From positions 1 through 6,200 of the forward strand of contig JALSHQ010000365.1 of assembly GCA_026982145.1 (NCBI GenBank): DNA of 6,200 nucleotides. Direction: 5' to 3'. Shown in pieces: positions 1 to 4,630 of this stretch; within the stretch, counting starts at the first letter, position 1, and each line of letters starts with the position of its first letter. Below the pieces are notes generated by a model. The model searched no databases. It saw only the letters and a list, made by a program, of their open reading frames with translations, and was not told the origin of the DNA. A program made the translations under genes and the position numbers. This stretch comes from Gammaproteobacteria bacterium (lineage in GTDB: Bacteria > Pseudomonadota > Gammaproteobacteria > SZUA-140).

Positions 1-353
1 ACCGCCAGCGCCCAGTTGCCCTGTTCAATAAAAAAGAGGCCGCCACTCATGACAATGCCCATCAGCGCAAAAAAGAGCAGGAATTTTTTACGCGCGGAGC
101 CTTGATCAGCAACCGCACCGAGCAGCGGTGCGAAGACCATAATCACTAGGCTCGCCACTGCGTTGGCGACACCCAGCTGATAGGTGCTCTCGGTCACTGA
201 GAGGTCAGCCGCCCAGTACTGTTTGAAAAAGATCGGAAAAAAACCGGCAATAACAACCGTCGCATAAGCGGAGTTGGCCCAATCATAGAGCGCCCATGAA
301 ACGATCTGGCGCGATTCGCCACCCTGTTTGAGCGAGCGAAAAAACGGCCTCAT
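1..353 (-). CDS. MFS transporter, UMF1 (Atg22-like) type, N-terminal part
   Basis: Partial gene; the first 117 codons are visible and the rest lies beyond the left edge. The protein should be an inner-membrane transporter of the major facilitator superfamily; its substrate is not known from the sequence. Residues 19-33 read SWALYDWANSAYATV, the signature of the UMF1/Atg22-like family, and run into a first membrane helix (about 19-43). A second helix spans about 58-80. It is followed by a motif-A-like loop, GAVADQGSARKK (79-90), and a third helix (about 91-108). The ATG at 353-351 shares its A with the TGA stop of prmB (TGATG). AAGG four bases upstream, inside the prmB end, can serve as ribosome binding site, so the two genes are probably translationally coupled. 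The family call is firm; any substrate (amino acid, sugar) would be a guess. Confidence 0.88.
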   Translation of the reverse strand, partial: MRPFFRSLKQGGESRQIVSWALYDWANSAYATVVIAGFFPIFFKQYWAADLSVTESTYQLGVANAVASLVIMVFAPLLGAVADQGSARKKFLLFFALMGIVMSGGLFFIEQGNWALA

Positions 354-1273
354 CACGCCTTAAGAAAGAGCGCGTGGTATTCGACCAGTTCGCGTGCCGT
401 CAGCAAGAAAACACCGTGGCCACCGTGCTCAAACTCCAACCACATAAACGGCACCGTAGGCAATCGCTCTGCAAGCGCGGCGTCACTATTGCCCACTTCA
501 ATAATCAGAATGCCATCATCAGAGAGATAACGCGGTGCCGCTTGTAAAATCCGAATAGCAAAGTCTAACCCATCTTCACCGGCCACCAACCCCAATTGCG
601 GCTCATGATGAAACTCTTCAGGCATCGAGGCGATATCTTCGGCATCCACATAAGGGGGATTGCTCACGATGATCTCGTACTTGCGCCCCGCCAGCGCGCT
701 CAAGAGATCCGACTCAACGGCGTTCACACGCCCCCCAAGTTTGTGCAGTTCGATGTTCTGTTTAGTCACGGCCAGTGCGTCGGAGGAGATGTCCGCTGCA
801 TCGACAATCGCATCCGGGAAAGCGTGCGCACAAGCAATCGCGATACAGCCGCTACCGGTGCCAATATCGAGTATTCGATTCACCGGCTGTTGCGATGGCC
901 ACCACGGTGCAAAGCGGTGGGCAATCAACTCACCGATCGGAGAACGTGGCACCAGCACACGTTCATCAACATAAAACCGTAAACCGCAGAACCACGCTTC
1001 ATGAGTCAGATAAGCGGCCGGTTTGCGCGTGGTGACCCGCCGCTGAAAAAGATCAAAGATCGCGCGGCGCTGAGCCATTGAGAGCGGCTGCGGAGCCTCA
1101 CTCAATGAGATATCCAGCGGCATCTCAAGCGCAAAAAGTACCAGCCACGCAGCCTCATCGAGTGCATTATCAGTACCATGGCCAAAGTAAATACCACGCT
1201 TATCAAACTGCTCGATGCCCCAATGCACCCACGCCTCAGCATTATCGAGCGATTCTATTATTTCATCTCTCAT
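353..1273 (-). CDS. prmB: 50S ribosomal protein L3 glutamine N5-methyltransferase PrmB
   Basis: S-adenosylmethionine-dependent enzyme that methylates the side-chain amide of a glutamine in ribosomal protein L3 during 50S assembly in the cytoplasm. The N-terminal helical domain carries GHGTDNALDEA (31-41), AYLTHEAWFCG (87-97) and YVDERVLVPRSPIGEL (101-116). PRSPIGEL separates PrmB from the release-factor enzyme PrmC. The Rossmann domain has the SAM loop DIGTGSGCIAIA (136-147) and the catalytic NPPYVDAED (205-213), where NPPY binds the target glutamine. The length of 306 aa is normal. I start at ATG 1273 because GAGAAAG lies about seven bases before it; an in-frame GTG at 1279 would add two residues but sits too close to that site. 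The gene lies just downstream of the ppiC terminator, and I see no clear promoter in the 45 bases between. Its stop codon overlaps the UMF1 transporter start. Confidence 0.96.
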   Translation of the reverse strand: MRDEIIESLDNAEAWVHWGIEQFDKRGIYFGHGTDNALDEAAWLVLFALEMPLDISLSEAPQPLSMAQRRAIFDLFQRRVTTRKPAAYLTHEAWFCGLRFYVDERVLVPRSPIGELIAHRFAPWWPSQQPVNRILDIGTGSGCIAIACAHAFPDAIVDAADISSDALAVTKQNIELHKLGGRVNAVESDLLSALAGRKYEIIVSNPPYVDAEDIASMPEEFHHEPQLGLVAGEDGLDFAIRILQAAPRYLSDDGILIIEVGNSDAALAERLPTVPFMWLEFEHGGHGVFLLTARELVEYHALFLKA

Positions 1274-1318
1274 CGGCACTCTTTCTCAACAGATCAAACC
1301 CACACGACACAAAGAAAA

Positions 1319-1345
1319 CAGCCACCGCATGACCTGCGGTGGCTG
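1319..1345 (-). terminator. Intrinsic terminator after ppiC
   Basis: A perfect 11-bp stem (1319-1329 CAGCCACCGCA with 1335-1345 TGCGGTGGCTG) closes a 5-nt loop. On the minus strand it is followed directly by TTTTCTTTGTGT. It lies 34 bases past the ppiC stop, so it should end the ppiC transcript before prmB. On the plus strand no T-tract follows, so it acts in one direction only. Confidence 0.88.
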
Positions 1346-1379
1346 CTATCGCATCTAGCTAAAATAACGGGCACCCGCA

Positions 1380-1661
1380 CTAGTCTGAGCGCTCTGTCAC
1401 CTCAATCAGGTGGTAACCAAATTGCGTCTGTATTGGGCCATGCACAACCCCCACTGCATCACTAAACACAACGTCATTGAACTCTTTTACCATCTGCCCC
1501 GGGCCAAATGTGCCGAGGTCACCCCCGCGGCCACCCGATGGACATTTAGAGTGGTCTTTAGCAATATCTTCAAATGTAGCACCCGCCTCGATCTGCGCTT
1601 TGAGTGATTCGCACTCTTCTTCACTGTCTACCAATATATGTCTTGCACTTGCTGTTGCCAT
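1380..1661 (-). CDS. ppiC: Cytoplasmic parvulin peptidyl-prolyl cis-trans isomerase
   Basis: Small single-domain rotamase that speeds cis-trans isomerisation of prolyl peptide bonds during protein folding. It has no signal peptide or membrane segment, so it should be cytoplasmic like E. coli PpiC (Par10), whose length of 93 aa it matches. Residues that line the parvulin active site are all in place: H8 (in RHILV), C40 (in SKCPSGGRGGDLG), M57 and F61 (GQMVKEF) and H84 (QFGYH). I choose ATG 1661 because a GGGGG run lies five bases upstream. A GTG at 1673 in the same frame would add four residues but has no ribosome binding site. The gene has its own promoter candidate and an intrinsic terminator, so it is probably a single-gene transcript. 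Confidence 0.96.
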   Translation of the reverse strand: MATASARHILVDSEEECESLKAQIEAGATFEDIAKDHSKCPSGGRGGDLGTFGPGQMVKEFNDVVFSDAVGVVHGPIQTQFGYHLIEVTERSD

Positions 1662-1678
1662 AGGAACCCCCACTTTGG

Positions 1679-1706
1679 ATAATAATTTTATAAACTGAAT
1701 TTACAA
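1679..1706 (-). promoter_or_regulatory. Probable sigma70-type promoter of ppiC
   Basis: On the minus strand TTGTAA (1706-1701, 4 of 6 matches to the -35 consensus) is separated by 16 bases from TATTAT (1684-1679, 5 of 6 to the -10 consensus). Transcription would start near 1672, giving a leader of only about ten bases that includes the G-rich ribosome binding site. The -35 box directly touches the edge of the 68-bp inverted-repeat element at 1707. This is a sequence match only. Confidence 0.5.
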
Positions 1707-1774
1707 GGCGCCTCTGATTAATTCATGAACGCGTAGATCGCAACCCACTTCGCCCAACATTGATCAGAGGCTCC
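1707..1774. repeat. 68-bp element with terminal inverted repeats (MITE-like)
   Basis: The ends 1707-1722 (GGCGCCTCTGATTAAT) and 1759-1774 (reverse complement GGAGCCTCTGATCAAT) match at 14 of 16 positions. One of the two mismatches becomes a G-U pair in RNA. The 36 bases between are not symmetric and code for nothing I recognise. Beginning with GG and being nearly identical, the ends look like the terminal repeats of a small insertion sequence, so this may be a solo miniature element or the remnant of one. No convincing target duplication flanks it (CAA on the left, TAA on the right). Alternatively it is simply a long hairpin at the end of the channel transcript. Confidence 0.45.
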
Positions 1775-1820
1775 TAAACATAAACAACCCTTTTCACCGC
1801 TAATGATACCGCTTTTTCAC

Positions 1821-2642
1821 TCAGCCATCCGGACGCACTTTCTCTTGTGCTTCGATCCGTTGATGTAATCGTTCCAGCGATTCCTGAGTCTGACGCAGTT
1901 CGCGCAGTAACTCCTTGTGCGAAACTGGCGGCAGTAACTGCTCCATCCGCTCCGCCTTCGCCTCATCCAGATTATTGAGTACCACTGCAATAAAGAGGTT
2001 GATGATGACGAAAGTCCCCATGATGACAAAACTAACAAAATAGATCCACGCCAACGGGTGCATTTCCATTGCGGTGTACATCACATCCGTCCAATCTTCG
2101 AGGGTCACAATGCGAAATAACGTGAGCAGCGAAAGCCCGAGGGTGCTCCAGTGTTCCGGGTCATGGGCATGAAAGAGGTGATACCCCGCCACGGCATAGA
2201 TATAAAAAATAATACTCATTAAAAGTAGGACATTGCCCATACTGGGAATCGAGCGCATCAGGGTTGAGACGATCATGCGCAGTTCCGGAATCGCTGAAAT
2301 CAGGCGCAGTACCCGCAACAAGCGCAGCAGGCGTGCCACCATCGCTAGGTCACCCGTAAACGGAATCAATGACAGCACCACAACGGTAAAATCGAATAGG
2401 TTCCAGCCATCACCAAAATAACGCTTCCACTGTGGTGCAACGGCGGTGATCTTGATGATCGCTTCCAGAATAAAGATCGTCAGCACCAGATGGTTGCCCA
2501 TCTGCAGCCAATCACCATATTTTGCGTAGATATCCGCGGAGGTCTCTAGCCCCAAAATAACACCATTGATCAGTATTACCGCCACCACAAAGCGCTCGAA
2601 CGACTTGTGTGCAGTCACCTTCTGGCAGAATGCTCTAATCAC
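1821..2642 (-). CDS. Voltage-gated cation channel subunit of the BacNav type
   Basis: Inner-membrane ion channel, 273 aa, expected to work as a homotetramer. S1 is about 17-31, S2 about 49-66 with the conserved acid E60, and S3 about 79-94 with D84. S4 is about 99-116, with gating arginines R104, R107, R110 and R113 every third residue. S5 is about 131-155, the pore helix about 168-180, the filter TLEDWTD is at 180-186 and S6 is about 198-224. The tail 245-263 has hydrophobic residues in a 4-3 heptad pattern (L245, L249, L256, L259, I263), matching the C-terminal coiled coil that assembles BacNav tetramers. Sodium-selective relatives have TLESW; here aspartates at 183 and 186 suggest calcium permeation (inference). 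The start is GTG at 2642, with GGGAAGG seven bases upstream; no nearer ATG keeps S1 intact. A potassium channel is excluded by the lack of a TVGYG filter. Confidence 0.93.
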   Translation of the reverse strand: MIRAFCQKVTAHKSFERFVVAVILINGVILGLETSADIYAKYGDWLQMGNHLVLTIFILEAIIKITAVAPQWKRYFGDGWNLFDFTVVVLSLIPFTGDLAMVARLLRLLRVLRLISAIPELRMIVSTLMRSIPSMGNVLLLMSIIFYIYAVAGYHLFHAHDPEHWSTLGLSLLTLFRIVTLEDWTDVMYTAMEMHPLAWIYFVSFVIMGTFVIINLFIAVVLNNLDEAKAERMEQLLPPVSHKELLRELRQTQESLERLHQRIEAQEKVRPDG

Positions 2643-2686
2643 TTTTTTACCTTCCCTAAAACCGACAATACTCAGATATCGTCGTC

Positions 2687-2692
2687 ATTATA
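2687..2692 (-). promoter_or_regulatory. Consensus -10 box upstream of the channel gene
   Basis: A perfect TATAAT (plus-strand attata) on the minus strand, 45 bases before the GTG start. It would give a leader of roughly 38 bases. No good -35 hexamer sits 15-19 bases upstream; the nearest is an unrelated TTGAAA only seven bases away. If this is a promoter, it may need an activator. Confidence 0.4.
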
Positions 2693-2752
2693 GAGACTTT
2701 TTCAATTTCAGGCTCTCCTGAGAGGGCTCCGGTAAAACAATAAAGACGGGGG

Positions 2753-2790
2753 AAGCAATGAAGTGATATTCACTGCTTGCGTCAGCAGTG
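2753..2790 (-). other. Two overlapping hairpins downstream of the phosphatase gene
   Basis: In minus-strand RNA, 2771-2790 can form a 7-bp stem (CACTGCT with AGCAGTG) with a 6-nt loop. Alternatively, 2753-2778 can form a 10-bp stem (AAGCAGTGAA with TTCATTGCTT, one G-U pair) with a 6-nt loop. They share 2771-2778, so only one can form at a time. They lie about 70-105 bases beyond the lipoprotein stop. The sequence that follows is T-rich (TCTTTATTGTTTT) but starts after CCCCCG, so this would be a weak terminator at best. The rest of the gap 2643-2859 shows no gene. Confidence 0.3.
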
Positions 2791-2859
2791 CCATGAGCAT
2801 GAAATGTTGGAAGCGTAGCGACGAACGCCGCTAGCCATTGCGCTCTTTTCCCGTTTACG

Positions 2860-3399
2860 CTACGGGCGAGCGAGCAGATCCCTAACCATCGGTTCTAGGC
2901 GCGTCAGCCCCCAGCGCTTACCCTTGGCGATCGCCTCATCAACATTAGCGCCTTTCGCTTGCTCACCCAGCGCGATCAATGCCCCAACACGGTTACCGCT
3001 TGAGCAATGTACAAGCACCGGCTCACCACCAATTTCATGAAGCACTTTAGCTAAAGCGGCGGCGTTTTCATCAGTAATGCCCGCAGCACCCGCCACAGGA
3101 AGGGCGTGGTATTTCATCCCCAACGTTTGAACAAACGCCGCCTCACTCCACGTCTGCTCTTTTGCTGGGCGAAGATTGACCACATGCTTGATCCCTGCCT
3201 GTGCAAGCACGCGTAGCTCAGCCTGAGTGGGCTGACCACTGGCATAGACCCTTTTCTCCGGGTGATGCAAGTTCTGAATGGCCAATTGATTAATACTGTT
3301 GCCATCCACAAAAGCGGGTTTGCTCAATGAAGCACACCCCGCGATGAGCACCAGCACAAAGGTCATCGCCAATGGTTTAATAGATGCCGAAATTTTCAA
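2860..3399 (-). CDS. Lipoprotein of the DUF442-like cysteine phosphatase family
   Basis: A 179-aa envelope protein. Residues 1-21 form a lipoprotein signal with lipobox IAGC (19-22); C22 would be lipidated, and Ala at +2 favours the outer membrane. The globular part has YASGQPT (52-58), a conserved entry motif of the DUF442/COG3453 phosphatase-like group, VVNLRP (73-78), and the active-site loop VHCSSGNRVGA (130-140) with nucleophile C132 and R137. The loop is CX4R, one residue shorter than the CX5R of classical protein tyrosine phosphatases; that short form is usual in this group. The substrate is unknown: phosphoprotein, small phosphate or a sulfur compound are all possible. The start is TTG at 3399, supported by AGGAG six bases upstream; the first internal ATG (codon 12) would destroy the signal peptide. 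It follows the DUF2892 gene by 71 bases. Confidence 0.85.
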   Translation of the reverse strand: MKISASIKPLAMTFVLVLIAGCASLSKPAFVDGNSINQLAIQNLHHPEKRVYASGQPTQAELRVLAQAGIKHVVNLRPAKEQTWSEAAFVQTLGMKYHALPVAGAAGITDENAAALAKVLHEIGGEPVLVHCSSGNRVGALIALGEQAKGANVDEAIAKGKRWGLTRLEPMVRDLLARP

Positions 3400-3404
3400 G
3401 GTCT

Positions 3405-3440
3405 TCTCCTAAATGGTCGTTGCGCGACTCCTTTCGCGCA
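3405..3440 (-). promoter_or_regulatory. GGA-loop hairpin and second GGA at the ribosome binding site
   Basis: In minus-strand RNA, 3440-3421 forms a perfect 7-bp stem (TGCGCGA with TCGCGCA) whose 6-nt loop is AAGGAG. A second GGA (3409-3407) lies in the ribosome binding site of the lipoprotein gene, 22 bases further on. A GGA in a hairpin loop paired with one at the start site is the classic layout of a CsrA/RsmA-repressed leader. No start codon follows the loop at a usable distance, so it is not itself a ribosome binding site for an ORF. The match is structural; no regulator gene is in the window. Confidence 0.35.
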
Positions 3441-3470
3441 CTATAACAGCGAGCAAGCGCCCGCTGTCCA
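3440..3470 (-). promoter_or_regulatory. Possible internal promoter before the lipoprotein gene
   Basis: TGGACA (3470-3465, 5 of 6 to -35) and TATAGT (3445-3440, 5 of 6 to -10) are separated by 19 bases, longer than the preferred 17. The -35 sits against the DUF2892 stop codon. Transcripts starting here, near 3433, would begin inside the loop of the GGA hairpin and so lack it, while read-through from DUF2892 would keep it. The spacer also holds a 6-bp inverted repeat (3446-3451 with 3462-3467). Confidence 0.25.
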
Positions 3471-3665
3471 TCACTCTGCCGTTTTTGCCTTGCAGGTGTT
3501 AATGCCCAACAGTGCGTAAGGGGGGCACCAACTCATCAATGCCGTCGCAATAAAGACCAACCCGACGGCTCCCCACCAACTCTGAAAATAGACACCGGCA
3601 CCCACTGCGGCGATCCCTGCAATAATACGTACCGTTTTATCAACGCCACCCACATTTTTATTCAT
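3471..3665 (-). CDS. DUF2892 (YgaP-like transmembrane domain) small membrane protein
   Basis: A 64-aa inner-membrane protein with the DUF2892 layout: MNKNVGGVDKTVR at the N terminus, helix 1 about 12-27, a WWG turn (30-32), helix 2 about 32-45, then CPPYALLGINTC (47-58) with two cysteines. This domain is the membrane part of E. coli YgaP, where it is fused to a rhodanese, and it also occurs alone next to sulfur-handling genes. Its biochemical role is not settled, so only the family is firm. I start at ATG 3665 because AAGGGG lies seven bases upstream; an in-frame ATG at 3671 would add two residues but sits almost on top of that site. It lies between the Crp/Fnr regulator and the phosphatase-like lipoprotein, all in one direction. 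Confidence 0.9.
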   Translation of the reverse strand: MNKNVGGVDKTVRIIAGIAAVGAGVYFQSWWGAVGLVFIATALMSWCPPYALLGINTCKAKTAE

Positions 3666-3698
3666 CACCATACCCCTTTATTTGATTCGCCAACATTT

Positions 3699-3712
3699 AA
3701 GATCACGGTCAA
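3699..3712 (-). promoter_or_regulatory. Weak FNR-like box upstream of the DUF2892 gene
   Basis: The minus strand reads TTGACCGTGATCTT, matching 7 of the 10 fixed positions of the FNR consensus TTGAT-N4-ATCAA. It lies about 34 bases before the DUF2892 start. The regulator gene next door has the FNR-type E-x-x-S-R recognition residues. The TTGACC could also be a -35 box, but no good -10 follows it. Low confidence, as such matches arise by chance. Confidence 0.25.
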
Positions 3713-3729
3713 TGATGGCGGTTAAAGGT

Positions 3730-3745
3730 TGTCATGTATGTGACT
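3730..3745. promoter_or_regulatory. Possible Crp/Fnr-type operator upstream of the DUF2892 gene
   Basis: TGTCA-N6-TGACT is a near-perfect palindrome (9 of 10 positions) with the 5-6-5 spacing of Crp-family sites. The half-site TGTCA resembles that reported for CooA (TGTCA-N6-CGACA) rather than CRP (TGTGA). Its centre is about 72 bases before the DUF2892 ATG, in the gap after the regulator gene. Binding by the neighbouring regulator is inferred from position and symmetry only. No strong -10 box was found downstream, which would fit an activator-dependent promoter. Confidence 0.35.
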
Positions 3746-3788
3746 AAAACACCTTTCTCAAAACAGTTTGGTTTTTATGCGCGATGCT

Positions 3789-4460
3789 TCAAAGAAAAGC
3801 TTGCAACCCCGGAAGATTATTAATCGTCAATTTTCCTCGTGCGCCAGTGACCCACCCTTTCTCTTCAAAGCCCTTCAAGATACGGCTCACCACTTCACGA
3901 GTGCTGCCTAGATCTGCGGCAATTTCATGGTGAGTCATATTAACGGTCGTCCCCTGCGCGGCCATCGCAATCAGGTAGGCTGCAATACGCTCATCCATGC
4001 GATGGAAGGCAACGCTCTCCAAAACTGTGATCACTTCTGCCAACCGTCGAGAAACCAGCCCAAAGATAAAAGCGCTCCAAGGCTTTGACTCACTCATCCA
4101 CTCAGAGGCCTGACGGGAGGGGATAATCACGGCTTCAACATCGGTCTCAGTTTCAGCAATCGCCGGGAAAGGGGTCTCACTCATGATGCATGAAGCGGTC
4201 AGGACACAACTATCACCCTGACCCACCCGATATAAAGTGATCTCTCGCCCCGATGCTGCAAGTTTATAAACACGCACTGTACCCGTAAAGACAAGTGCTA
4301 ATTGAGCACATTCACTCCCTTCAGAGGCAATCGTCTGCCCGGCAGCAATGCTCACCAGCGTCGCACTGCGAAAGAATTTCTGGCGAAACTCCGGCGCCAC
4401 ATTCTCAAGCAGCGGAAACTGCTGGCTCAGGCGCGACTGCTGTTGCCGACTTTCAATCAT
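3789..4460 (-). CDS. Crp/Fnr family transcriptional regulator with cysteine motif
   Basis: A 223-aa cytoplasmic DNA-binding regulator. Residues about 20-115 form the cyclic-nucleotide-like beta barrel, about 120-152 the long dimer helix, and 175-204 the winged helix-turn-helix. The recognition helix STREVVSR (186-193) has E189, S192 and R193, the E-x-x-S-R set of FNR, whereas CRP has E-x-x-G-R. It lacks the N-terminal cysteine cluster that holds the FNR iron-sulfur centre. It also lacks the arginine-serine pair of the CRP cAMP pocket; there it has GDSCVLTASC (82-91), with C85 and C91 six residues apart, plus C51 earlier. That cysteine motif occurs in a recognisable Crp/Fnr subgroup and may sense redox or reactive sulfur (inference). 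The start is ATG 4460 with only a weak AGG upstream. It is divergent from the DUF748 gene and upstream of DUF2892. Confidence 0.9.
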   Translation of the reverse strand: MIESRQQQSRLSQQFPLLENVAPEFRQKFFRSATLVSIAAGQTIASEGSECAQLALVFTGTVRVYKLAASGREITLYRVGQGDSCVLTASCIMSETPFPAIAETETDVEAVIIPSRQASEWMSESKPWSAFIFGLVSRRLAEVITVLESVAFHRMDERIAAYLIAMAAQGTTVNMTHHEIAADLGSTREVVSRILKGFEEKGWVTGARGKLTINNLPGLQAFL

Positions 4461-4464
4461 AACG

Positions 4465-4477
4465 TTACAACCTGTAA
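4465..4477. promoter_or_regulatory. Palindrome just before the regulator gene start
   Basis: TTACA-ACC-TGTAA is a perfect 5-3-5 inverted repeat ending five bases from the regulator's ATG. If the promoter at 4494-4522 is real, it lies between about +10 and +22, a position that suits a repressor or autoregulator. No protein can be assigned to it from sequence alone. Confidence 0.3.
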
Positions 4478-4493
4478 TTATTTAAACCTTTTC

Positions 4494-4522
4494 AATATAA
4501 CGGCTATTTTAGCCACAACCAA
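4494..4522 (-). promoter_or_regulatory. Candidate promoter of the Crp/Fnr regulator gene
   Basis: On the minus strand TTGGTT (4522-4517, 3 of 6 to -35) and TATATT (4499-4494, 5 of 6 to -10) are 17 bases apart. Transcription would start near 4487, giving a leader of about 27 bases. A short palindrome, GGCTA-TTT-TAGCC (4502-4514), fills the spacer and could be a binding site. Confidence 0.35.
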
Positions 4523-4570
4523 GCCAATGATCGGTGATGAAGTGTTGATCTGCCTAATTCAGTTGAGCTA

Positions 4571-4610
4571 CTGTGTTGTTAGCAGATGCAATATAACCAT
4601 AACAACACAG
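4571..4610. repeat. 11-bp perfect inverted repeat upstream of the DUF748 gene
   Basis: CTGTGTTGTTA (4571-4581) and TAACAACACAG (4600-4610) are perfect reverse complements with 18 bases between. In plus-strand RNA this is an 11-bp stem with an 18-nt loop, ending 20 bases before the DUF748 start codon. No T-tract follows, so it is not a terminator. It could be a two-half-site operator or a 5' leader structure. A TATAAC (4592-4597) lies inside but has no matching -35. The only other promoter-like pair I see is TTGAGC (4563-4568) and TGCAAT (4587-4592), which is weak. Confidence 0.5.
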
Positions 4611-4630
4611 ACCATCTGGAAGAGGATTCA

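Noticed and set aside
353..1273. Release-factor methyltransferase PrmC as an alternative for prmB
   Set aside because: The motif PRSPIGEL, the GHGTDN segment and the N-terminal domain match PrmB; PrmC has a glutamate-rich PRPETE-type segment instead.
596..1332. Several plus-strand open frames of 84-128 codons across prmB
   Set aside because: They lie opposite a fully conserved prmB, have no ribosome binding sites or recognisable motifs, and overlap each other in different frames.
1707..1774. Intrinsic terminator for the channel gene
   Set aside because: The loop would be 36-38 bases, and no T-tract follows on the minus strand; a repeat element is the better reading.
1817..2038. Minus-strand open frame of 73 codons
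   Set aside because: It overlaps the channel gene in another frame; its sequence is that of the S6 and coiled-coil DNA read out of phase.
3421..3467. Hairpins in the DUF2892-lipoprotein gap as transcription terminators
   Set aside because: Neither stem is followed by a run of T on either strand, so they are treated as leader structures.
3789..4460. Bona fide oxygen sensor FNR or cAMP receptor CRP
   Set aside because: The N-terminal iron-sulfur cysteines of FNR and the cAMP-contacting residues of CRP are both missing, so only the family level is claimed.
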